Assembly (NCBI RefSeq): GCF_004011695.2
Contig: NC_082411.1
Span: 930,001-994,000 of the forward strand
Origin: Ascochyta rabiei
Lineage: Eukaryota; Ascomycota; Dothideomycetes; Pleosporales; Didymellaceae
Direction of reading: 5' to 3'
Length of the DNA: 64,000 nt
The translations under genes and the position numbers were made by a program. Of the stretch, positions 10,761 through 21,700 are shown one piece after another. Each line of letters opens with the position of its first letter. The stretch's first letter is position 1. The notes beneath the pieces are model-generated. The model was not told where the DNA came from. It made no database searches and saw nothing but the letters and a program-made list of their open reading frames with translations.

Positions 10761-12348
10761 GTGCACGAAAGAATAGCGCGAGAGTTTTCGCAGAGAACAG
10801 TAGCTGCCGATCTTTTCAAGATGAACGAAATGTACGACAACGAGGCTGTTGACCCTGCTGATCCTGAGGACCTCGCAATGTGGAAGGGCAGCAGACTCAA
10901 CGTATCTCGTAATGCCCTACTCAAGATCATGACCAAGTACGATATTGCACCAGGCACTTGTTCCCACATCCGAGGACAGGAACAAATATTTGGATCCCGT
11001 ACGATGAAAAATAATAAGAACGAGGTCGCAGCTGTTGGTAAGTATTGTGCTTTCAATTCAGGGCCCAATAATTGACCTGGAACACAGAAATCTGGTATGC
11101 CGTCAGAGCAAGGGCGTATTTTCGCGAAGTCGACAAAGATGCCGATCTTAAGATAACAATCGTCACCAAATATGATGTGGCAACCGAGTCGACTGTGGTG
11201 ATTCTGAAGTACCGATCTTTCAACGATCTACCTATCAAGTTGAAGTGCGAGTTGATCTCCAAGCTGAAAGAACTGATTCATCAGAAAACCACCAAAAGTA
11301 TCGCGCACAGCCCGTTTGCTGTGACATTGATGCATTTCAACTGCACCGCTCAGTGGTACCGGCGAGCAGCGAGGGATCCAAGAGATAGCGTGAGAAAAGA
11401 AGAGGAGAAGGCCCACGAGCTGCACAAAGGAAGCAAGAATGAGGTCAATGCTATCAATGTTAGGAGACTTCAGTTGACTCTGCGCAATCTTGATCAGGAT
11501 AAGCTACAGCTGACGCAAATCATCGGCACCATCAAAAGCCTGCGCAATCAGCACGAGGCTTTCTACAAATACGTCAAGCGAGTGTCAGCCCCCGAGGATC
11601 GAGATTGGCTTTACCTTCGTGTCGACGAGGAACTAAATAGACTGGATGATCAGTTAAACTATCAGCGATCATCAATTGAAGATGTTTCTGGTCGAGCGCA
11701 GCGACTCTTGGATCTTGTAAGTGATTTCTGCCTTGCCAGCCCTTCCATGCATTAATGCCTCAGTCTAGCTGTTCAATTTGGCCGGCCAACAGAATGCCCG
11801 CTGGAGCGAGAAGGTGGGTAAGCAGGCAATGCACGAGAGCGCGAATATGCGGGCCGTCGCCGTCGTGACTATGCTCTTCCTTCCAGGAACTTTCGTCTCG
11901 GTTTGTCTCTTATCGTTATTCAATGAGCTTCCTCACCTGACAGTTTCTAGCGAATACTGGGCACAAACCTTTTCAGTCAAGAGGAAAATAAGGGTGGAAG
12001 CGACAACGATCCGGGCTCGTCATTCCGTGCATCGTCGCATTGGTGGCTTCTATTGGTAACGTTATCTTGCTCGCGCTTGAAAGTATTGCTAATATGTCTG
12101 AGGTTACCATAATTCCGCTGACAGCTTTGACTTTCTTGATTTGGTCGATTTGGCGATCAAGGACCGAGAATGAGATTGCCTTAAAGATCATGAAAGAAGA
12201 CGAGGAGACCATCACCCTACAGGACCTTGAGCGATTGAACAGCAGGCGGAAAAGTAGCTTCGCTATCATGGGAAGTAGTCTCGCCAATATCAAGAGGCCA
12301 TGGACACGCCAGTATCGCAGAGGACCCGATATCGGGATGGCTAACTAG
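10761..12348 (+). CDS. CorA-like magnesium channel-type protein, five exons
   Basis: Predicted membrane protein of the fungal CorA-like group. Exons 10761-11037, 11088-11716, 11769-11900, 11951-12055 and 12103-12348 join in frame to 462 residues; introns are 47-52 nt. The N-terminal half is soluble. A long charged helical region (residues about 190-300, LRNLDQDKLQLTQIIGTIK) leads to RAVAVVTMLFLPGTFVS, the first C-terminal membrane helix. Next come TNLFSQEEN and a second helix WWLLLVTIIPLTALTFLIW, then a basic cytoplasmic tail. The helix-loop-helix end is the CorA fold, but the GMN selectivity motif is absent, as in many fungal relatives, so transport is uncertain. The start may be further upstream. 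The last intron uses an unusual GAG acceptor. The gene ends about 240 bp from a transposon. Confidence 0.7.
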
Positions 12349-12593
12349 GATATGCATGAACAACGAGCTAGATATACATTTATTCTTGGGTTCCAGGAGC
12401 TAGTCGAGTTGACTCTGTTAAATGCTTTGAATTTGACGAATAATTGAAGTTTATAAACCTCTCTACATATAGTTGAGAAATGGCCCAACTCTCTTATAGA
12501 CCTCTAGGCTTGTTACAGAAGTTTAGAACCAACAACTGTTATATACATGATCCCTTTTCCCTGCAACATTGGAAGGTAACTAGATATGGCCTA

Positions 12594-12633
12594 CCGTGTC
12601 CGTGCGCGCAACGACTGGAGTCGCGCAACAACC
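12594..12633 (+). repeat. Left terminal inverted repeat, copy 1
   Basis: Begins CCGTGTCCGTGCGCGCAAC and matches the reverse complement of 14683-14722 at 38 of 40 positions. It is GC-rich, unlike the element interior. Confidence 0.9.
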
Positions 12634-14682
12634 AAAAACCACCTTAACACTCAAAATTAGATAAGGCTATAGAGCCACCCACAACAGCTATTATTTTGTA
12701 ATTTTGTAGTGTAGTACTAATTAATTACTTATAAAAAAGATGTACTATTTAAATTTGGCTAGTAACTTAACGTTGCAGCCACGTAATGTGGTTTTAAGTA
12801 GGGGAGCTAGGGACAGCAATAGGGGACTACAACTACTAACATTATCCCTAAAACTATATTTTTAACACTTTTTTAGCTAGGTTACTTATAAAGCTTTCTT
12901 TTTATCCTTTTAAGGTAATTATATAGCTTTTACAGCATTAAGCTCTTATTATTAATACTGCTTTTTAGCCTTCTGTTTAGTCTTCTAATTTGCTGTATTA
13001 GCCTTCTTCTTCTTACGTACCACCTTAGCTGCCTCTTATACCACACACCTCTCCTCCTTCTTCTTCTCCTTAACTAGCTTCTTAGCAGCTGCTACTTCCT
13101 TACTAGTAGCTTTTCTAAGCCTTTCCTCCTTCTCCTTACGTTGTCTGACTTGCTTACAGAAGCGTGCTTTATTAACCTTTCTAGGTAACTAGAACACTGC
13201 ACTACTATAGTACTCCTGCTGTTACTGCAAGTCTAAGGTTTTACTCTTCTTTTTATGCTTCTTCTACGTCTTTAGAGTCTTTTTAAGGCTATCTATCTTA
13301 TACTAGAGGAGTAAGGTTTTAACTAAGATATAGTAGATTAATTATCTTATCTTTTTAATATTACTCTTACTCTAGTTTTTAACTACATGCCGTAACAACA
13401 TCTCTATTTTAAGCTAATCCTTGTTACTATAAACAGACAATAAGGACCTATCTAAATCTAAGCTCTCTAGTGTTTTAACAAAGCAGTAGAGGATAATATT
13501 AGAATTAAGTAGATAGATACCTGTTGCCTTAAAGGACTTAAGTATTAGCTTTTTAGTAAAGCTACACATCTACGCTGGCCAGAATAGGCAGAAGAAGTCT
13601 GCTCTAGTAATAGGTGTGTTATTTTAAGCCTTATAGATGTGTGTTATAACTACTTTTAAGTACGCTATTAATAGAGGCTTAAACAGCACTATATTAAGCA
13701 GCTAGAGCGTTTAGGTTAAGTAAGGGGGAAGAACAGCTAGGAGGATCTTATAGTTATTATAGTACTTAATAAAGTCTATTGTTACGTAGGATCTGTAGCT
13801 ATCTAGTATTAAAAGCCTCTACTTTCTTTATACTTTCTCCTTAGTATAGTAATTAAACACCTACTTAAGCTAGGCAAGGCCTATATCCCTATTTGTCCAC
13901 CCTAAGGAAGATAATATAACTATTACAGAGTGTTTTTCTAGCTTAATTTTAGCTACCTAGTCTAATTTAATGCTAGCATTAGCTAACTTATAGATAATGC
14001 CTAGCAGCAGTACTATTCTATTACTACACACACACGCTATAAGCGTCTACTAAGCTTAGTTACTATCCTAGATAGATGCTTTAATCTCTCCCTTTATCTA
14101 TATACACTTACTAAACATATGTTTTATTCTGCCTATAATACTAATTATAAAGCCCTTCTTATCTATATTATATATATAGCAACCCTTAATAGAGTATTTA
14201 GAGATTTTGTGCTGTAGTAGGTTAAAGTAGAGCGTATATTTATTATAGGAATTAGCATTATAATATAGTTAATCTATCCTAGTAGAGTAATACAAGATAA
14301 GATAGATAGAGTACTTGTTAATAAAGCAGGTAACCTAGCTCTTACTAACTAGATTTTAAGCCACTAGCGACGCAAAATTCTAGATTATCTCTCTAGTAGG
14401 TAGTAAGTAACAAGTACTAAGTAACTCTATATACTTTATAAGCTCTATCTCCTGTTATAGCGTTAAACGTTGCTAGTTAATATCCTTAGTCTCCTAGGAG
14501 TCCTAAACGTGCTTGTGTCTCTAAGCTAGAGTTACGCAGTTAACGCTAAACCTAGTAGCAAAATGCTAATACACAAGTTTTTTACCTAGTTTTAGCGCAT
14601 TAATTGCTGTAAGCACTTTGTTAATAGCTGCTATAGTTGTTAAGTTACAACGCGTCAAAGTATGGTGTAGTTGTGATGATTT

Positions 14683-14722
14683 GGTTGTTGCGCGACTCCG
14701 GTTGTTGCGCGCACGGACACGG
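14683..14722 (-). repeat. Right terminal inverted repeat, copy 1
   Basis: Partner of 12594-12633. It ends GCGCACGGACACGG, followed by the TA duplication. Confidence 0.9.
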
Positions 14723-14978
14723 TAGCGTGTGGAGTCTGAGGCAAGTCAGCCTCGTGGCTTTTTGGTACACCGGTTCTTTGCAGCTTCCCCGCGTGACGAG
14801 AATTACGATCGTTACCATTTCCACGCCAGCCTTGTCGCACTTGACACTGTAAATTGGTGCAGAGCACGACATGGCATGCTCTTATGGCATATCTGCCGCC
14901 GCTCTTGACAATATAAAGCGCTGATGATTGATCAACCAGCGCGTTCTTGGGACAACAATTGCCCCTGCACCGTTACAA

Positions 14979-15940
14979 ATGCCCCCTTTCACCTTCCCGG
15001 CTTTATCAGCGGGGCCGCCTTCACGCCGTAATTGGTATAAAGAACTACTGGACGATCCAGCGTGCCGTGGTAACGCAGTCAGTGGTATCCATCAGATAAA
15101 ATGTGTACTTTCGCTGATAACACCTAGTCACGAGTTCAAGAAGCCTACAAAACCCACCGGGACTCTTGGAGGGCGAAACAGATCGAGTTGTTCAATGTTG
15201 CAGTGGCAAACCCAGTCACACCGGATCAGGCCCTCATCAAGCATCTGGCTTATCAAAAGAGGCTTCAAGATGATCACGATCTCAACGAGGGGACAAATAC
15301 AGACGTTCAGGAAGTCAACTGTTGCGTCATTTGGGCAAGGCCTCCTCCAGCTATCCTGGATACGATACAAACCATCCAAAAGAGTCTAGCCAGACTTGTT
15401 GGCAACGATCTGTATACAATACCGCGCAAAGACCTACATCTTTCCATGATCGAACTGTCACATCGTCACTCCGTACAACAACTATGCTCTGTAGCTGAAG
15501 AGATTGGAACATCACGTATCCAGGAAATTCTCAATCTGGTCTCAACCTTTGACAAGCCTGAACTGGTCACACCGCAGATCAGCTTCGACAAAATGGGCAT
15601 TGCACTGAATTTCCTACCGTCTGACAAAAAGAAAATCACGTATCATCATTTGAGGAGCGATATGCACGCTATGGCACTGGACAGTGGGATTGGCGGCATT
15701 GATATGTGCTACACTGCACCATCAGCACATGTTACTATTGGAAGGTTCATCGGCAACGATTTCTTCGAAAAGTCTGAAGCGAGAAAAAAGTTCGTCCAGC
15801 TCATGAAAGACCTGAACACGGAACAAGTAGGAGAAGACGCGTCATGGGTTGTTGGTGAAACACAAGGACTCGAGTTGCAGTTAGGATACCTGAAGTTCGG
15901 AAGAGAACGTGAGAAGGCAGACATGGTCGGTACCGTATGA
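14979..15940 (+). CDS. 2H phosphoesterase / RNA ligase-like protein
   Basis: Two exons, 14979-15077 and 15128-15940 (50-nt intron, donor GTCAGT, acceptor CCTAG), give 303 residues. The two signature tetrapeptides of the 2H phosphoesterase superfamily are present: HLSM (His137, Ser139) and HVTI (His234, Thr236), about 95 residues apart, as in 2'-5' RNA ligase-like and cyclic phosphodiesterase proteins. The second is followed by GRFIGNDFF, typical of fungal members. The predicted activity is hydrolysis or ligation of 2'-5' or 2',3'-cyclic phosphate bonds; the substrate is unknown. The start gives MPPFTFPALSAGPPSRRNWY, which fits the family's N-terminus. The gene begins about 255 bp from a transposon end, so its promoter may lie partly in transposon-flanking DNA. 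Confidence 0.65.
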
Positions 15941-16385
15941 GAGCCGAGGAGTGAGAATCAAGAATACCGGCCTTAAGTGCAGAATCTACAGATCGAGTCC
16001 ATATCCTAAGTCTTGAAATCATCAGGCTCTAGGTGCCTTGTTATGTAAGAGACTGACAGCAAAAAAAAGCGAATAAATACCTCAGCAATGGGCGTACCGT
16101 TTATGCAGGATAGATATGTACAGCACGATGGCCGCTTCGGGCCCAAAGCAAAACGCTCTTCCTAGACAAGAAATGAGCTGACCTTAAATCAAAGTGCAAG
16201 TGAAAGAACGCGAGACTGGCTGTCATAACAGCGGATATTGGAGTCATCGTGCTGTGCACATGCCTTCACTTGAAAGAAAGTGGGATACCTTCACAGCTAA
16301 GTCTTCGATCGACCGTAAACTTCGCTCTTTCCCTCCACCTCCCCAGTAAACATCACAACCTACCTAACGGGTGCGATTGTTAATT
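15941..16385. other. Intergenic, no gene recognised
   Basis: This is the 3' flank of the 2H gene and the promoter of the astacin-like protease. No clear motif was found. Confidence 0.4.
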
Positions 16386-17493
16386 ATGCATCTACCTCTC
16401 CTTTCGTTCTTACTAGCTATGCTAGCAGCTACATCGACGGCTTACAACTGCTACAGCTATCCCTTTCCGCTCAATGGCATCTGGGTACCTGGTCAGAATA
16501 TTTCCATTCCTGACAACAGTGTCCAAAAGTCTATCGACAACAGCCCCGATGGCATGGGCAGCGCTCACATCTGGGGTAATCCTGAGGGCCCCATTCCTTG
16601 GGAACGCGATGAGAACAACCTCTTTACTATCAAGTACTGCTTCATCCGCGACTATGACCGCCGCCATTTGGCCGACATGTTCGAAACCGCTATCGAGGAG
16701 TGGTGGAACGAGATTGGTCAAGCGGGTTCACATTCTGGTCATGGTCTCGCCATAAAGGAGCTCACTGACGAGAATGGCACCCCTGTGTACTGCATGGACG
16801 GCTCCGCCGAGGACAAGTGGAACAAGAACGTTCCATACGACACCCTCCCTATTGAATTCACTGGTGGCCAAGAGGGATCATGCTCCAGCACTATCGGTCT
16901 GCGGCGTACTAAACCGCCAAAACCGTGGAACATGCGATTGTCCATTGACAGTCCAAGTCTCATCCAGGACACTATGCACGAGCTGGGTCATGTGTTTGGT
17001 AAGTCGACACCCCACACTTTGATTCACTTCTCGTTGATTCTTCGCAGGCATGGAGCATGAGCACCAGCGCGCCGACCGCGACAAATACATTCAAGTCCTC
17101 TACCGCAATCTCCATGACCACCGCTCCTGCTACCAGAAAGCCAAGCTTCGAGAACCCAACATCAGCGAAGACGACCTCTGTTTGCACTACAAAAAGGCAA
17201 TTGAATACGGCTGCGACTGCCGTGAGTATATTGCTGGCGTCAGCATCAACGGTGAGACGATCAAGGCCTTCAGCAAAGAGTTCGACTACGAGAGCATCAT
17301 GATGTACAACTCTAACGACAACGCAAAGAAGGATTGCATTGAGAAGTTCGATCAGTGTCCGCTAGCGCGCTGGAAGGATCCGGAAGATCATAGCAAGGGG
17401 ACGATGCGGGTTGCCAATCATGCGGGCGTGGTGTCGGATTTGGACTATAAGTGGGTGAAGTTGACGTATCCGTGGAAAGAACCGGCAAACTGA
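16386..17493 (+). CDS. Secreted astacin-type zinc metalloprotease
   Basis: Two exons (16386-16998, 17048-17493; 49-nt intron GTAAGT...CGCAG) give 352 residues. The ATG at 16386 starts a signal peptide (MHLPLLSFLLAMLAATSTA). The zinc site HELGHVFGMEHEH begins at His198; this HExxHxxGxxH pattern with a following Glu is the astacin form of the metzincins. The intron splits the glycine codon inside the motif. The Met-turn appears later as SIMMYN. Several cysteines (YNCYSY, KYCFIRDY, PVYCMDG, GSCSST, DLCLHY, YGCDC) suggest disulfides. Astacins are common in animals and scattered in fungi, where they are secreted endopeptidases; a role in nutrition or host interaction is inference. The ten codons before the ATG lack protein-like sequence. 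Confidence 0.85.
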
Positions 17494-18790
17494 AAGCGCT
17501 GATTTGGATGCCGTCTACTACTGCAAACTCAGACATACCTGGCGGATGACATCCTGACTCTAGAACAAAAGTCGAGGTGCCGTACTCTTGAAGGTCATCG
17601 TGGGGCACACATGTCTGATCCGATACTAGAAGCAGGTAGTTGATGGAACGAGTCTCATGATATGTGTATAGAGACTCAACATGCGTGATGTGTCATGTCG
17701 AAAGACCACAATCAGCAACTTGACGTGTGGGAGCGAGTGAAAGCCAAGAACAACACATGTCGAATGTAAAAGCCGTGAATGCCACAACATCAACATCTGG
17801 AGAAATACCGCAAAGGCAAAAGAAGCGCCACAAAGTCGCACAAACAATGAAACAGTGCTCACCTCAACCACTCAACACAGCTCAACAACGAACGCTTACC
17901 TACTCCAATCATACCTTCACTCTCCGCCACACCCCTGCCATAGCGGCCAACATTCCGAACGCGCCCGAGCTTACAACCTCAACGAAATCCTGGGGGCTCA
18001 ACACCTGCACGCCCCCACAGAACCGCAAGCGTCGTACCTGCAGGCCACCCGTTAGCCTTCCTCAACCACCGGGGGGGGGGGGACCAAGAGCGGACGGCAG
18101 GGAGCTGCAGAACAGGCCAACGCACGCCGGGCCCCCCCTTCCCCCCTCCTCCCGTCCTCTTGTAGTTAAATCCACCGCGGCGATGTGAAAGGCTAAAGCC
18201 ACCGCGGTGAAAGGCTGTGGGCGCCGCAGCGCAGGGCGAAAGCGTCAGGCGGTACCCACTCAACTGTCACATGCTGTTTTTTTCCTGCTGGCATGTGAAA
18301 GCGCACGGGCAAACGCCGTCGCGATTTCGCACCGAAAAAGAAACGTCCACCGAGGGGAGCTCCCGATCCTAGAGCTTGAGCACTGATTCCCGTACCGTAG
18401 TTTCCGTTCGCTTGAGAAGCGAGCGGTAGCCAAGTGCCTTTGTGTCGGGTTCTGGGAATTGCAGAGCTTATCCTGACGACAGGGTGGCACTAGTGGGACG
18501 GGAGGGGCTCTAGCATGCACACGATGCTTTGTCCTTCATTGCGTTATCGCACGCACACATTGCAGGGTTGGTATGAACTTTGTTATCGCAGGCTGAAGTG
18601 AGAGAATGTCCTCTGTAAACTGTCTTGAATTGCATTATAATGGATAACAAGGTGGTATGGCGGGTTTAATCAACGGACGAGGCTCCTGACACCCACGCCC
18701 AAGCGAACAAATACATCTGCTTCCAAGATTTTGAGTCATCTTCCGTCTATACGAGTAACATCAACAGCAACGCATGCACGGGCAGACTCC
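17494..18790. other. 1.3 kb between convergent genes
   Basis: This lies between the 3' ends of the protease and FAS2. It holds a run of 12 G at 18071-18082 and a short repeated GC-rich motif (CACCGCGGtGAAAGGC-like) near 18170-18215. No protein-like frame or RNA gene was recognised. Confidence 0.4.
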
Positions 18791-21700
18791 CTAGAATTGC
18801 GCGATGGCGACAGAAACAGCCTGTTCATCGGAGTGGCTGATGCTGATATTGATGCTCTTCACGCCGACACGCTTGGCCTCTTCTTGAGCGTGGCCAGAAA
18901 GCTAGAGGGTAATTAACATTGATGTCAATATCAAGGTGTAAAAGGATAGCTTACCTCAACGACCGGTGCACCAGTCTCATCGTTACCAATCTCAATGTCC
19001 TTCAGAGCAGCACCTGCGCCCTTACCCTTGACACCGAGCGACTTGAAGACGGCTTCCTTAGCTGACCACTTGCCGGTGAAGCTGGCCTGAGGGTTAGCAG
19101 CCTTCTGGCAGTAGGCAATCTCCTTCTCGGTAAAGTTGCGCTCAATAAAGGTGTCATTCTCGATGTTGATTGCATTGACGCTCTCGACGTCGACACCGAC
19201 CTTGGTGTTTGCCGAGGCGGTAGCCTTGGTTAGCGACTCGACCATCTTTTGGGTCTCCTCTGCCTTCTTGTCCTTCTTGGGGTCCGCAGCATCCTTCTTT
19301 GGGTAGCCATAGGTGGCGGTCTTCTTGTCCAGAGCAACACGTGCACGGGGGTTGAGGAATACCTCCTGCATCTTGTCATCATCGTAAGGAGCCTTGTCTT
19401 TTGCGCGGAACATTGTGTTGTTGATGAGACCATCGTGGAAGTAGCGGTAGGCCTTCTTTTGTCGAGCCTCAACCTTCTGCTTGTAGGCAGCAAACTGAGT
19501 GTGCTCGAGAGCGGCGTAGAGGTACTTGGGATGGATACCAATTGCCTGAGCGCCCTTCTGACCGAAACCAAATGAAGTGACGGAGAAAGCCTTGATGCCA
19601 TCGGTCTGGATTGCTTGCGAGGGGTAGACGATGTAGTCGAATTGCTCCATGATTTTGTCGACGTTGTCCGCGTTCCGGTTACCGGGCACAAGACCTGTGT
19701 TGAGGACCTGCAAGCAGCCGTTGAACATCCATGCTCCAGCAGCACCCTTGGGGTGACCGGTGAGGTACTTCTGGAAGATACCGAGCAGGGCGTTACCCTT
19801 CTTGCGACCGAGATGACGCATCTGCTCGCAAATGACACTCGACTCGTTCTTGTCGTTGGCGACAGTGGATGTGCCGTGGAACGATGCGACGTCGAGGTCG
19901 TCGATGGTGAGACCCCAAGTAGCAAGAGCGCCACGGAGAGGCGCAATGCGGGGGTCCTTCTTCCAGAAGTTGTTGCCGAGGCTGTTGAGTGCGTCCTTCT
20001 CCTGTCGTTGAGCCTCAAGCTCAATGTGGTTGGCACGCTCCTGGAGGTATTCGGCCTCGCTGAAGTCCTCAGAGACAGAGTCCTTGATGGCGGCGACTTC
20101 CTCTTGAAGGTACAGAAGCTCAGACTCCTGCCATTGTTTGATCTGCTTGCGGCGAAGTTCCATCTGGCGCTTCCTGTACTTGATATCAAGCAGAGGCGAA
20201 GGGAATTTAGAGGCTTGCTCACGAGCAGTGGTCAAAACACCCTTACCGGGGGCAGGGACCGAACGACCAATCTTGTCAGTAGCGGTTGCTGTGAAGCCAA
20301 GAACACCATAGATGGGAACACCCATGTCGAGCGCCAGCTTGGCATCCATGATGACCTGCATACCGCAGCCTTGCGATTCCATGAATCCGTTACGGGTGGT
20401 GGTAGTAGGGCGGGACATTTCCTTGGGGGTGCGGCCATGTGCAAACTCGTCCTCGGCGTTGCTGGTGGCCTTCATGTTGGCGAACTCGTAAGAGCCCTCC
20501 TCCTGGAAGTCATCGAAGCCACCAACGAAACAGACACGAGCCTTGCCCTCGACGATGGTATCGTAACCAATGTCAATGGACTCGACAGCAGTGGCGCAAG
20601 CACCGACCGGAGTCTTGATAGGACCAGTAGACGACATGAGCAACATATTGACCCACGCGCTCATGGTGTTGATGAAAGACTCCTGAAGAATGTCTTTCTG
20701 GACAGGCTTGTCCAGGAAGCGGTCCTTGTACATTCCTCTCAGAGCGGTGGTACCACCAATACCGGAACCTACACAGTTACCAACTTCCGACAAGTGGACG
20801 TACTGGTAGAACTCATAGGGATCGGTAATACCGCTGGCAAGCAGACACTCTGCTGTCGACACAAGGACGAACAGGGTGACAGGGTCGACCTGAGAGATGA
20901 TATCATCAGGGACACCGTACTTCTTTGCGTCCCAACCAGTGGGGATCTGACCAGCAACAAGGCGATCAAAGCGCAAAGCCTTGGGAATGATGAGGGTGGC
21001 ACCCTTCTTCATGCGAACAGTGTATTCGCCGGACTCTTCGATGGCGAAGATCTCGACCTTGTCGCCATGCTGGCGCTTGAACTCTTCGGCAGTCTCCTTC
21101 GAGGCCTCGAAAGGATCAAGGTCCTCCTCGATTTGGATCTCTTGCATAAGCTGCTTCTTGTTGGGATCGTAACCGTTGAACAGCTCTGGTTCGATGAGAC
21201 GAATACCACTGTGCTCGAGGATGTACTTCTCGTACTTGGGCTTGACGTCCTTGTCGTCGACGGGCTCGCCAGTCTTGGCATCTACCCAGCCAGAGTAACT
21301 CTTACCCTTGAGCGGGCCGTTGTGGTTCCTGATGAGACCCATGATCCAGGCCATTTCAAGACAACCTTCGAGTGAGAATTCGCCGTAGGCTTCCATCTCC
21401 CAGCGGGTCCTGGAGTTACCCCAAGGACCGACCTCAGCGAAACCGGTAACAACGACAACCTTCTCAAGGTCGACCATTCCCTTCAGGTCTTCGTTGAGAG
21501 GCTTGACTTCAGAATCCCAGTCAGGCAACGTAGGGAAGTCAAACTTCATGTTGGCTCTGGGCTCTATCTTAGCCTTCTTGTACAGAGCCTCGCTAGCCTC
21601 GCCGTTGACGACCTTGTTTTCGATGGCGTTTTCCTTGATGACAGCGCGGCGGACATCGCTTGTCTCGGTGAGTTCTTTACGCAGATCGGTCATGAGGTCC

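Larger units (their letters stand above)
12594..14722 (-). mobile_element. Fot1/pogo-type Tc1-mariner element, RIP-degraded (copy 1)
   Basis: A 2129-bp element with terminal inverted repeats of about 40 bp: 12594-12633 and 14683-14722 differ at two positions, both transitions. TA dinucleotides at 12592-12593 and 14723-14724 are the expected target duplication. The minus strand carries remains of a DDE transposase, recognisable in pieces: a Lys/Arg/Glu-rich C-terminal region near 13000-13180 (RKEKEERLRKA) and a segment near 13690-13800 resembling the pogo/Fot1 catalytic domain (YKILLAVLPPYLTQ). These pieces are full of TAA/TAG stops and the interior is very rich in TA, as expected after RIP. 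No intact reading frame survives, so the element is not autonomous. It is a diverged sister of the copy at 49101-51242. Confidence 0.9.

Noticed and set aside
18071..18082. Run of 12 G
   Set aside because: It is an isolated homopolymer in intergenic DNA with no gene or repeat structure around it.
19615..21375. 586-codon open frame on plus opposite FAS2
   Set aside because: It lies antisense to conserved ketosynthase and ketoreductase coding sequence, and its composition (Leu/Val/Asp/Gly-rich) is what the reverse complement of GC-rich codons gives.
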